From Candidatus Komeilibacteria bacterium RIFCSPLOWO2_02_FULL_48_11 (GTDB lineage: Bacteria > Patescibacteriota > Patescibacteriia > UBA2169): DNA of 13,894 nucleotides. The stretch is from assembly GCA_001818435.1 (NCBI GenBank), contig MHKO01000004.1, forward strand, positions 1 to 13,894. The letters are read 5' to 3'. Position numbers and translations under genes: made by a program. The notes under the pieces are model-generated. The model was not told the DNA's origin, did no database searches, and was given only the letters and a program-made list of their open reading frames with translations. Of this stretch, positions 4,508 to 11,728 are shown piece after piece. The stretch's first letter is position 1; the number at the start of each line of letters is the position of its first letter.

Positions 4508-6427
4508 ATGCTAGAAAGTTTTAAGACGCGAATGCGCGCTGCGCTGCTTCGGGTAGCCAGTCCATTCACTAAACTCTGGCGCGCTTCTCATTTTGAGCGC
4601 AACCAAAAATTAGACCAAACGCTGATTACCAGCCTGCGAGACGGAAAAAAAATCCCCTCCTGGCGGCAACTGCGTTATTTGGCGAAATTCTACACTGAGC
4701 GCGAAGTTTTGGTTACTCGGCTCGCTTCTTTGCTATTAATCGTTTCACTCGCGGTTTTGGGTTTCAGTTTGTACAAAACCTACGTCAAAATCATGCCGGC
4801 TGTGGGCGGCGAATACGTTGAAGCCGTGGTGGGCTCCCCGACTTACATCAATCCCCTGTTTTCTCAAACCTCAAGCGTTGACCAAGATTTGACTCGTTTG
4901 GTTTTTTCCTCGCTGGTCAACTTTGACGGCAACGGCGCGCTGACGCCGGACTTGGCTGACAGCTTTACCATTGACGACAAGCAAACCACCTACACCTTTA
5001 TTTTAAAACCGGATTTGCGCTGGCATGATGGAGAACCATTGACGGCCGATGACGTGGTGTTCACCGTCCAGAGCATTAAAGACGTTAATTTTAAAAGCCC
5101 GCTTTACTCGGCTTTTCGCAACGTGCAGGTTCGCTCTGATGATGAACGGACCGTGAGTTTTACCCTCTCCGAGCCATTCTCTCCTTTTCTTTCACTCCTG
5201 ACTTTTGGCATTTTACCGGCGCACCTCTGGAGCGACATTGACCCGCTCCACGCTTCTTTGGCTGAACTCAATCTTAAGCCGATTGGCTCCGGGCCTTATC
5301 TCTTTGCCAGTTTATCCAAGGATAAAAAAGGCAATATCCGCGAATACCTATTTGAACGGTTTGAGGATTACCACCAAACCGGACCTTTCTTAAAACAGAT
5401 TACTTTTAAGTTCTACTCTTCTTTGGATGAGGCCCAAGCCGCTTTAGTGGACGGCAATGTTGATGGTTTGGGGCTGGTGGCCAGCAGCATTAATAATCAA
5501 CCGGCAGCTGGCAACCAAAACGTTCATCAACTTGATTTGCCCCAATACACGGCGCTCTTTTTTAACCAGGGAGCTAACGCGGCCTTGGCCGACAAAAACG
5601 TTCGCCAGGCCCTGGCTCTCGCTACCAGCCGCAAACAGATTGTGGCCGCTACTTTTGGCGCCAACGCCGAACCAATAGACGACCCCCTGCTCTCCTTTTT
5701 CGGCCAAAATATTGAGAAGCCGCCAGAAATGATTTTTGATCCGGCCCAAGCCGCGGCTTTGCTTGATGCCTCTGGTTGGCGAAAAACAGACGGTGACAAC
5801 ATAGCAACTTCAACCCAAGCCAATATCCAACTGGGTCTGCCCGAAAGCGCCAGCGCGCCCTATGTCCGCCAGAAAAAAATCAAGCGCGACAATAAAGAAG
5901 AGCTGGTTAATCTGGAAATAAAACTAACCACTGTTCAAAAAGACGAAAACATCCAGGTGGCGGAAAAAATTCGGGAACTCTGGCAGGGCGTGGGCGTTAA
6001 AGTCAATGTTGAAATTGTGGACCTCTCGCGCGTCCAGCGGGACGTGATTAAGCCCCGGGCTTATGAAGTTCTTCTGTTTGGGCAGATTCTGGGCCGCGAC
6101 CCGGACCCCTATCCTTTCTGGCATTCGTCCCAAGCCAATGACCCAGGCTTGAATTTGGCGCTCTACAACAACAAGGAAGCCGACAAGCTCTTGGAAGAAG
6201 CGCGCCGCACCACCGACCCGGACAAGCGTGCCCGCGATTACCTGGAATTTGAGAAAAAACTGAACGCCGACATTCCGGCCATATTTCTCTACAGCCTAAA
6301 ATACTCCTACCTCCTGCCTAACAACATCCAAGGCGTCAAAGCCGTTAAAATCAACCAGACTTCCGACCGCTTCAGCACAATAAATGAGTGGTACGTCAAA
6401 ACCCAAAAGCGCCTGCATTTCAGATAA
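4508..6427 (+). CDS. Membrane-anchored peptide ABC-type substrate-binding protein (SBP family 5)
   Basis: It belongs to the extracellular solute-binding protein family 5 (OppA/DppA-like), which binds oligopeptides for import. The 639-residue protein starts with about 70 basic cytoplasmic residues, then one membrane helix (RLASLLLIVSLAVLGFSLYK, about 71-90). An extracytoplasmic domain follows. VVGSPTYINPLF, DQDLTRLVFSSLVNFD, TPDLADSF, FILKPDLRWHDGEPLTADDVVFTVQSIKD and PIGSGPYLF are classic family segments, with the usual C-terminal LLFGQILGRDPDPYPFWHSSQ. There is no lipobox; anchoring is by the helix instead, with an unusually long cytoplasmic tail. No permease or ATPase genes lie beside it. 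The short gap to secG suggests one operon. Confidence 0.9.
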   Translation: MLESFKTRMRAALLRVASPFTKLWRASHFERNQKLDQTLITSLRDGKKIPSWRQLRYLAKFYTEREVLVTRLASLLLIVSLAVLGFSLYKTYVKIMPAVGGEYVEAVVGSPTYINPLFSQTSSVDQDLTRLVFSSLVNFDGNGALTPDLADSFTIDDKQTTYTFILKPDLRWHDGEPLTADDVVFTVQSIKDVNFKSPLYSAFRNVQVRSDDERTVSFTLSEPFSPFLSLLTFGILPAHLWSDIDPLHASLAELNLKPIGSGPYLFASLSKDKKGNIREYLFERFEDYHQTGPFLKQITFKFYSSLDEAQAALVDGNVDGLGLVASSINNQPAAGNQNVHQLDLPQYTALFFNQGANAALADKNVRQALALATSRKQIVAATFGANAEPIDDPLLSFFGQNIEKPPEMIFDPAQAAALLDASGWRKTDGDNIATSTQANIQLGLPESASAPYVRQKKIKRDNKEELVNLEIKLTTVQKDENIQVAEKIRELWQGVGVKVNVEIVDLSRVQRDVIKPRAYEVLLFGQILGRDPDPYPFWHSSQANDPGLNLALYNNKEADKLLEEARRTTDPDKRARDYLEFEKKLNADIPAIFLYSLKYSYLLPNNIQGVKAVKINQTSDRFSTINEWYVKTQKRLHFR

Positions 6428-6468
6428 AAGCGATGAGAATTCAGGAATCAGTTGTTGGAAAAAAATAA

Positions 6469-6500
6469 TGGTTCGGAATTACGGAATTTCAGAATTTCGG
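6469..6500 (+). repeat. Left inverted repeat of the radical SAM islet
   Basis: It is a degenerate 8-nt array (TGGTTCGG followed by AATTACGG-type units). TGGTTCGGAATTAC (6469-6482) is a perfect inverted match of 7953-7966, and ACGGAATTTCAG (6481-6492) is a perfect inverted match of 7935-7946. The right copy holds one extra 8-nt unit. Together the two copies enclose the small gene and the radical SAM gene. Confidence 0.8.
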
Positions 6501-6536
6501 TTAGAAGGTGACACGCTAAATTTGTAATCTAAAAGT

Positions 6537-6680
6537 ATGACCAATCAAGAGAAAAAAAAGATACATAAAATTAGAAAACTTGTCCAAGTAAGAAATATTT
6601 TGCTTGATGAATTTAATAATCTTGATGAATACCAAAAAAAGATTAGAGATATAAAAAAGAGATATTATGCGAAATCCTGA
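6537..6680 (+). CDS. Small basic helical protein, 47 residues, unknown function
   Basis: The frame opens with ATG at 6537 and ends with TGA at 6678-6680. The product is rich in Lys, Arg, Glu and Asp (it begins MTNQEKKKIHKIRKL), is predicted to be almost entirely helical, has no cysteine, and ends in KKRYYAKS. Its last 14 bases overlap the start of the radical SAM gene, which suggests translational coupling. No family is recognised. Two readings are possible: a small partner or regulator of the radical SAM protein, or a substrate peptide for it. Codon use is AT-rich like the next gene and unlike the flanking housekeeping genes. Short length means the call rests mainly on the overlap and matching composition. 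Confidence 0.55.
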   Translation: MTNQEKKKIHKIRKLVQVRNILLDEFNNLDEYQKKIRDIKKRYYAKS

Positions 6681-7911
6681 AATACTGCTCGATATAGAGC
6701 AGACCAGAGAAAAAAAATCCAAAAAAGAGATACTAAACTTATCTCCTGAAGCATTGGTGCAATATCTTTCTGATCTCGAAGAGAGAGGTAAGTTAGAAAA
6801 TTTTTTACAGCAGGCGGTTGAAGACGATTCATTACTCGCGGAGTTGAGTTATTGGGAAAAATGGTTGAAAAAAGATCAGCAAGCGATACTTGATAAGATA
6901 ATAAAAAATAAAAGAGAAAATTACCCTGGAAATAGTGAATCGTTGCCTCTTGAATTGGAAAAAAAATTTACCGAGAAAGAGCTTAAACTCATTTTTTCCA
7001 ATTTGAGAGCTATACAGCTCACATTTGGTTGTTCTAAGGGATGTCCTTTTTGCGGTTTTGATGCAATTAAAGGGGTACGAGAGAGCATTCCCTATCCCCA
7101 GCTTGCCAATTTGTTTGAGAAGTATGGTTCGGAAATATCAAAAGGAGAACCTATGCTGTATTGGGCTTCAGAACCGTCTGACTATGAGTCAAAAGACGGT
7201 CTTGAGGACAGAACTTATAAAGATGTTCACCAGTTAGCTATACGACATTCCGGATATGATCCGTCAATAACATCATCCAATACCAGTGACAAGGATTGGA
7301 TGAATTTTATGGCTAGTAGTACATCAGAATTCAGTGTTGATCGTCGTTTGAGCGTGTTCGGCATGAGGGAAGATGCTCTTGATGCGCTCAAAACGAGACT
7401 TCAAGAAACCAAGCACATGATTCGTGGACTGGGCAACCTAAGCTCGTCTGTTAGACCCCATGGGGAGCAATTTTCACATATTAAAGGAATGGGTGAATCC
7501 TTACTTGGACAAAAAGAGTCGGATGACATACTTAAGGCTGGAATTGCTTGTACAGAAGGCACTTTGCTTACTCCTCGAGGCTTGTATAGCACTTTGGTTA
7601 TGCCAATTACTAAAGAAAACCCACAAGGCCTTATTATTACGCCTCTTGAGAGAATTTCGGATGAAGCGGTAAAGAAGGGAGACAACATACAAGAAGTAAT
7701 GTGCAGAAGCGTGATTGAGGGAAGGTACTATTTTAAAGGGGGAGGGGTGAAGAAGGGTGATAAGTTTCAAAAATATACGGGATCATTTCCGAAAAGCATA
7801 ATTGTAAACACTTCTGGTACTAGATACAAAGTTTCAATTGATCAAGAGGGAATGATTGTTGAATCAGAAGAATTAGATGAATCAGATAAGACTATAATGA
7901 AACTTTATTAA
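6667..7911 (+). CDS. Radical SAM protein of unknown function
   Basis: The protein has 414 residues. An N-terminal, mostly helical region of about 110 residues with coiled-coil-like stretches precedes a radical SAM core. LTFGCSKGCPFCGF contains the canonical CX3CX2C cluster motif (Cys122, Cys126, Cys129), which binds a 4Fe-4S cluster and S-adenosylmethionine. YWASEPSDYE (about 165-174) lies where the GGEP-like SAM-binding motif is expected, and SITSSNTSD (about 200-208) resembles the following strand. No SPASM-type cysteine cluster, TRAM, B12-binding or HemN-specific features are visible; the remaining cysteines are scattered. It overlaps the upstream 47-residue gene by 14 bases. Composition is clearly more AT-rich than its neighbours and the pair is bracketed by inverted repeats, suggesting acquisition. 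The substrate is unknown. Confidence 0.8.
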   Translation: MRNPEILLDIEQTREKKSKKEILNLSPEALVQYLSDLEERGKLENFLQQAVEDDSLLAELSYWEKWLKKDQQAILDKIIKNKRENYPGNSESLPLELEKKFTEKELKLIFSNLRAIQLTFGCSKGCPFCGFDAIKGVRESIPYPQLANLFEKYGSEISKGEPMLYWASEPSDYESKDGLEDRTYKDVHQLAIRHSGYDPSITSSNTSDKDWMNFMASSTSEFSVDRRLSVFGMREDALDALKTRLQETKHMIRGLGNLSSSVRPHGEQFSHIKGMGESLLGQKESDDILKAGIACTEGTLLTPRGLYSTLVMPITKENPQGLIITPLERISDEAVKKGDNIQEVMCRSVIEGRYYFKGGGVKKGDKFQKYTGSFPKSIIVNTSGTRYKVSIDQEGMIVESEELDESDKTIMKLY

Positions 7912-7934
7912 GATTGGTTTTGATAGATTTCTTA

Positions 7935-7966
7935 CTGAAATTCCGTAATTCTGTAATTCCGAACCA
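7935..7966 (-). repeat. Right inverted repeat of the radical SAM islet
   Basis: It is the inverted partner of 6469-6500. Read on the minus strand it starts TGGTTCGG followed by three AATT-type 8-nt units, one unit more than needed to align with the left copy. It lies 24 bases after the radical SAM stop codon and 46 bases before tRNA-Leu. Further degenerate TTTCCG motifs continue to about 8008. No obvious target-site duplication was seen outside the pair. Confidence 0.8.
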
Positions 7967-8012
7967 CTGACATTTCACATTTCCGTTTTTCCGTCAACCG
8001 ATTTCCGAATCC

Positions 8013-8099
8013 GGGCGAGTGGTGAAACTGGTATACACGTAGCGTTCAGAGCGCTATGGACTTCTGTCCGTGAGGGTTCAAATCCCTCCTCGCCCACCA
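8013..8099 (+). tRNA. tRNA-Leu (anticodon CAG)
   Basis: The full cloverleaf can be folded by eye. The acceptor stem pairs GGGCGAG (8013-8019) with CTCGCCC (8089-8095), with discriminator A and an encoded CCA (8097-8099). The D stem is GTG/CAC with an AAACTGGTATA loop. The anticodon stem is TAGCG/CGCTA with the loop TTCAGAG, giving anticodon CAG at 8047-8049, which reads CUG leucine codons. A long variable arm (GGAC/GTCC) is typical of leucine class II tRNAs. The T arm is GAGGG/CCCTC with the loop TTCAAAT. The base after CCA is the first base of the structured element before RNase J, so a joint transcript with processing is likely. Confidence 0.97.
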
Positions 8100-8198
8100 T
8101 CCAGCACCTTTTCATAGAATATCAAATTCTATAGAAAGGAACATATTGTTCCTCCGGCGCTCTGGCCAGACCACGGAGGGATTCAAAAAGGTGCTGGA
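8100..8198 (+). ncRNA. Structured four-helix element in the RNase J leader (RNA element or small palindromic insertion)
   Basis: A perfect 13-bp outer stem pairs TCCAGCACCTTTT (8100-8112) with AAAAGGTGCTGGA (8186-8198). Inside are ATAGAAT/ATTCTAT (8114-8120 with 8126-8132), AGGAACA/TGTTCCT (8137-8143 with 8147-8153) and a third helix. The third helix is CCTCCG (8151-8156) with CGGAGG (8174-8179), stacked on TGG/CCA (8163-8165 with 8171-8173) with a 6-base bulge. The second and third helices share 8151-8153, so they either compete or the third is shortened. The element begins directly after the tRNA CCA and ends 33 bases before the RNase J start. It matches no riboswitch or T-box that I recognise. 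It could be a regulatory leader or a 99-bp element with terminal inverted repeats. Confidence 0.65.
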
Positions 8199-8231
8199 CT
8201 ACTTATTACTTATTCCTTTTTTACTTAATTT

Positions 8232-9983
8232 ATGACACCTAAAAGAACCAATCACCCTCAACATTCCGCTCGCCATCCTAAGGAGGCGAGCCGCTCGCTC
8301 GCCCAAGAACCCAAGCTCCGCATTATCCCTCTTGGCGGCTTGGAAGAAGTCGGCAAAAACATGACTGTGTTTGAATACGGCCATGACATCATCATTCTGG
8401 ACATGGGCTTGCAATTTCCGGAAGAGGACATGCACGGCATTGATTACATCATCCCCAACATCTCCTGCTTGCGGGGCAAGGAAAAAAACATCCGGGCCGT
8501 CATTTTCTCTCACGGCCATTTGGACCACATCGGCGCCGCGCCCATCTTGCTGGAAAAACTGGGCGCGCCTTTGATTCTCGGCCGGCCTTTAACCCTGGCC
8601 ATGGTCAAGCACCGCCAGGAAGATTATAAAAAAGGCAGCGCCAGGGAGCTTAAAACACTGACTATTAAAAGCTTGAACGACCGCTTTAGTTTTGGCGCTT
8701 TTAAAATCAGCTTTTTCCAGGTTGACCACTCGGTTATGGATGCGATTGGCGTCATCTTGCAAACGCCGGCGGGCACGGTTATTCACCCCGGGGATTGGAC
8801 TTTGGAAAAAGACCCCAATGGCAAGCCGCTTCTTGATTATGGCTGGCTCTCCAAGCTCAAGCGTCCGACTATTTTAATGCTGGAAAGCTTGGGCGCCATT
8901 GACGTCCGCGCCTCGGCCACCCATACCGAAATGCGCCGCAATCTCACTAAACTGCTGACCCAAGCCCCGGGCCGCGTAATTGTGGGCACCTTTGCCTCGC
9001 AGATTGAGCGCATTGGCTGGATTATTAGCGCGGCCGAGGCCCTGGGCAAAAAAGTCGCCATTGACGGTTACAGCATGAAAATGAACATTGAAATCGCCAA
9101 AAAACTCGGCTATGTCAAAGTTAAAAAAGGCACTTTAATCCGGGTTGAGGATATTGACGACTTGCCGGACAAAAAAGCGATTGTCATTGTCACCGGCGCC
9201 CAGGGAGAATCCACGGCCGTGCTCTCGCGGGTGATAACCGGGGCTCATCGCTGCCTCAAACTGCGCAAAACCGACACCGTCATCCTGTCCTCTTCCATTA
9301 TCCCAGGCAACGAGGCCACGGTGCAGAAATTGAAAGACGCGCTCTATCGCCAGTGCGACAACGTTGTCCATGGCGAAATAATGGACATCCACGTTTCCGG
9401 CCACGGCAACCGCGACGACATTGCCTACGTGCTCACCGAGGTTAAACCCGACTACTTTATTCCAGTCTACGCTTACCATTACATGCTGCGCGAGGCGGCC
9501 AAACTGGCCCGCGATTTAGGCTTTGATCCGCGCAAAATCTTAATTCTTGACAACGGCCAAGTGGCGGAATTCGGCCGAGGAGGCGGTCAAGCCACTGATG
9601 AGCAAGTGGATATTGCCAATGTTTTTGTGGACGGCTTGGGCGTGGGCGACATCGGCAACGTGGTGATGCGCGACCGCCAGGTAATGGCCGAAGACGGCAT
9701 GCTGGTGGTAATCATCAAAGTCAGCGCCAAGAGCGGCAAAGCCGTTGGAGAACCGGAAATAATCACCCGCGGCTTTGTTTACGTTAAATCATCCGACAAG
9801 CTCCTTTCCGAAGCCAAGCAGAAAATCAAGCGCGCGCTCCAGAACCTCTCTAAAAAAGCCGTGTCCGATAAAATTGAAGATTGGAACAACATCCGCGGCA
9901 AGCTGCGCGACGAGCTCTCTGATTTCTTTTTTAAGGAAACCGAACGCCACCCCATGATTTTACCTGTTATAATCAAAGTCTAA
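8232..9983 (+). CDS. rnj: Ribonuclease J (metallo-beta-lactamase/beta-CASP ribonuclease)
   Basis: RNase J is a 5'-3' exoribonuclease and endoribonuclease of mRNA decay and rRNA maturation. The 583-residue protein shows the metal-binding SHGHLDHIG motif (His94, His96, Asp98, His99), DHSVMDAIG (His166), HPGDWTL (Asp188), the beta-CASP part with GTFASQIERI, VTGAQGES and SSSIIPGNE, VSGHGNRDD (His391), and a C-terminal domain. The segment normally read PVHGEYRML is PVYAYHYML here, so the expected metal-ligand histidine is Tyr413, with a His three residues later. A short, basic, low-complexity N-terminal extension (about 1-27) precedes the fold. The ATG at 8232 has no Shine-Dalgarno sequence; the leader is the structured element at 8100-8198. 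One base separates it from trpS, so the two form an operon. Confidence 0.94.
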   Translation: MTPKRTNHPQHSARHPKEASRSLAQEPKLRIIPLGGLEEVGKNMTVFEYGHDIIILDMGLQFPEEDMHGIDYIIPNISCLRGKEKNIRAVIFSHGHLDHIGAAPILLEKLGAPLILGRPLTLAMVKHRQEDYKKGSARELKTLTIKSLNDRFSFGAFKISFFQVDHSVMDAIGVILQTPAGTVIHPGDWTLEKDPNGKPLLDYGWLSKLKRPTILMLESLGAIDVRASATHTEMRRNLTKLLTQAPGRVIVGTFASQIERIGWIISAAEALGKKVAIDGYSMKMNIEIAKKLGYVKVKKGTLIRVEDIDDLPDKKAIVIVTGAQGESTAVLSRVITGAHRCLKLRKTDTVILSSSIIPGNEATVQKLKDALYRQCDNVVHGEIMDIHVSGHGNRDDIAYVLTEVKPDYFIPVYAYHYMLREAAKLARDLGFDPRKILILDNGQVAEFGRGGGQATDEQVDIANVFVDGLGVGDIGNVVMRDRQVMAEDGMLVVIIKVSAKSGKAVGEPEIITRGFVYVKSSDKLLSEAKQKIKRALQNLSKKAVSDKIEDWNNIRGKLRDELSDFFFKETERHPMILPVIIKV

Positions 9984-9984
9984 T

Positions 9985-10959
9985 ATGAAAAACATTATAT
10001 TTTCCGGCATGCAACCCACTGGGGCGCTCCACCTCGGCAATTACTTGGGCGCCTTAAAGCAATGGGTGGAACTGCAAGATAAATACCCGTGCATTTTTTG
10101 CGTTGTTGATTACCACGCCATCACCATCCCCTACCAGCCCAAGGAAATGGAAAAACGGATTGCTGAATTGGCGTTGGATTTTTTGGCCGCGGGATTGGAT
10201 CCGGACAAATCAATTATCTTTGTGCAGTCGCAAGTGCCCCAATGCACTGAACTGGCCTGGATATTTAATACCATCACCCCTCTTGGCGAACTGGAGCGCA
10301 TGACGCAGTTTAAGGAAAAATCAGCCCAGCACAAGCAAAACGTCAATGCCGGTTTGTTCACTTATCCGGTTTTGCAGGCCGCGGACATTCTGCTTTACAA
10401 AGCCAATCTGGTGCCGGTTGGCGAAGATCAAGTCCAGCACATTGAGCTCGCGCGCGACATTGCCCGCAAATTTAATTCAACCTTTGCTAAAATATTCCCA
10501 GAACCCAAGCCATTATTGACTAAAACGCCTAGGGTGATGTCTTTGGCTGATCCGTCAAAGAAAATGTCCAAATCTTTGGGTGAGAAACATTACATTGCCC
10601 TGACTGATTCGGAAGCCACAATCCGCGCCAAGGTAAAAAGCGCTGTTACCGACACTTCCGGCGGCTCCAAAGCTCCGGGGGTGGAAAATCTTTTTACGAT
10701 TATTGAATCACTGGATCAAGATGGCATCACCGGCGAACTGCGTTCACAGCAAAAGAAAGGCACGCTTAAATACAGCGACTTGAAAGACACGACTGCCAAT
10801 GTGATTATCAGCCACTTGCGTCCGTTCCAGACCCGCCGGGCCGAACTGGCGGCCGACCGCAGTAAGGTTGGCGAGATTCTTATTGAGGGCGCTAGCAAAG
10901 CCCGCCAAATTGCGGCCAAAACCATTGCCGAGGTGAGGGATAAAATTGGGGTGAGATAA
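9985..10959 (+). CDS. trpS: Tryptophanyl-tRNA synthetase
   Basis: It charges tRNA-Trp with tryptophan (class I synthetase). The 324-residue length is typical of bacterial TrpRS. GMQPTGALHLGNYLGAL at the N-terminus holds the HIGH-type signature (residues 11-19). FTYPVLQAADILLYKANLVPVGEDQVQHIELARDIARKFN (about 125-164) is the tryptophan-pocket and dimer region, and SKKMSKSLGEK contains KMSKS (193-197). The ATG lies one base after the RNase J stop codon, so translation is probably coupled. No T-box or trp leader precedes it. The gene ends at a strong terminator. Confidence 0.96.
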   Translation: MKNIIFSGMQPTGALHLGNYLGALKQWVELQDKYPCIFCVVDYHAITIPYQPKEMEKRIAELALDFLAAGLDPDKSIIFVQSQVPQCTELAWIFNTITPLGELERMTQFKEKSAQHKQNVNAGLFTYPVLQAADILLYKANLVPVGEDQVQHIELARDIARKFNSTFAKIFPEPKPLLTKTPRVMSLADPSKKMSKSLGEKHYIALTDSEATIRAKVKSAVTDTSGGSKAPGVENLFTIIESLDQDGITGELRSQQKKGTLKYSDLKDTTANVIISHLRPFQTRRAELAADRSKVGEILIEGASKARQIAAKTIAEVRDKIGVR

Positions 10960-10980
10960 AATTATCTATCTGTCTGCAAA

Positions 10981-11013
10981 ATACCGCTCGCCTTAAGCGA
11001 GCGGTATTTTTTT
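10981..11013 (+). terminator. Strong intrinsic terminator after trpS
   Basis: ATACCGCTCGC (10981-10991) and GCGAGCGGTAT (10997-11007) are perfect 11-bp arms with the loop CTTAA, followed by a run of T to 11013. On the other strand the stem is followed by only four T, so it may also weakly end the convergent gene at 11024-11599. Confidence 0.95.
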
Positions 11014-11023
11014 GACGGTAGAA

Positions 11024-11599
11024 TTAACTTTTTTTATCCAGAATGTAATCACGCAACAAAATACCCAAAAGACCATAAATATCGGCTGTTGGAATACTAC
11101 CTGGGTGTTCGTATAAGTACTCTTTTATAGGATTAAAAACCTTGTCATCTTCAGTATACAATCGGGCAATCAATCCAATGCTTCTTCGCTCAACATCCAA
11201 GCGGGTGTAATCAACTCCTAAATCAGACTTAACCTTTTGCACCCATGCTTCTTTATTGGCTTCAAAAATTTTATCCATCCCGCTTTCTCTGATGGTTTTA
11301 TATCCTTGATCGGTAATGGTGATCGGGCTGGTCCGGCCAAAATTATTGACAGATAATAAGGTAGTCCACTCCTGCAGAATATCCTTCGGAAACCTCTCGG
11401 TAGAGCATAGGTGGCCTAATATTTTAGGAAATAGGACATCAATGAATAAATTAGCTTTATTGGCTATCATATTCCACTTTTTGAAACCCTTCCACCAGCC
11501 TCGTATCCAGCCAAGTAAGCCAATCAAAAGAGCAATGGTCGTAACCAAAACAGTTAATAGTTTTGAAGCTATGTCGAGGCTTTGATTTAAATCCGCCAT
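11024..11599 (-). CDS. Small membrane-anchored protein of unknown function
   Basis: The 191-residue protein is not recognised. A single membrane helix near residues 12-34 (LLTVLVTTIALLIGLLGWI) is followed by a basic, tryptophan-rich patch (RGWWKGFKKW), and then a soluble domain of about 150 residues on the cytoplasmic side by charge. The segment SPITITDQGYKTIRESG (about 91-107) reads like the wing and following helix of a winged-helix fold, but no DNA-binding motif is certain. It is AT-rich relative to its neighbours and stands alone, convergent with trpS and with its own upstream promoter-like sequences. The ATG at 11599 has no clear ribosome binding site. It could be a signalling or defence accessory protein; nothing in the sequence decides this. 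Confidence 0.7.
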   Translation of the reverse strand: MADLNQSLDIASKLLTVLVTTIALLIGLLGWIRGWWKGFKKWNMIANKANLFIDVLFPKILGHLCSTERFPKDILQEWTTLLSVNNFGRTSPITITDQGYKTIRESGMDKIFEANKEAWVQKVKSDLGVDYTRLDVERRSIGLIARLYTEDDKVFNPIKEYLYEHPGSIPTADIYGLLGILLRDYILDKKS

Positions 11600-11654
11600 A
11601 TTTTTGTTGACTATTTATTTGCCTATATTATACACCAAATCAGCCAAAGATTAT

Positions 11655-11683
11655 ACTTTACCCCCTTGTTGATAAGATGTCAA
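11655..11683 (-). promoter_or_regulatory. Possible promoter of the small membrane protein gene
   Basis: On the minus strand a perfect TTGACA (plus coordinates 11678-11683) is followed after 17 bp by TAAAGT (11655-11660, 4/6). TATAAT hexamers also occur at 11650-11655 and 11627-11632 on the same strand, but without a -35 at the normal distance. The interval 11600-11728 holds no other feature. Confidence 0.45.
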
Positions 11684-11728
11684 AGCCGTATTTTGTTTTA
11701 GATATAGCTGCTGTTTTCACTATGAACT

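Noticed and set aside
6667..7911. tRNA methylthiotransferase or HemN-type radical SAM enzyme
   Set aside because: No N-terminal UPF0004 cysteine domain, TRAM domain or HemN-specific motif is visible; only the generic CX3CX2C core is clear.
8100..8231. T-box or known riboswitch controlling RNase J-trpS
   Set aside because: No T-box sequence (AGGGTGGNACCGCG-like) or recognisable riboswitch core is seen, and the first gene is RNase J rather than the synthetase.
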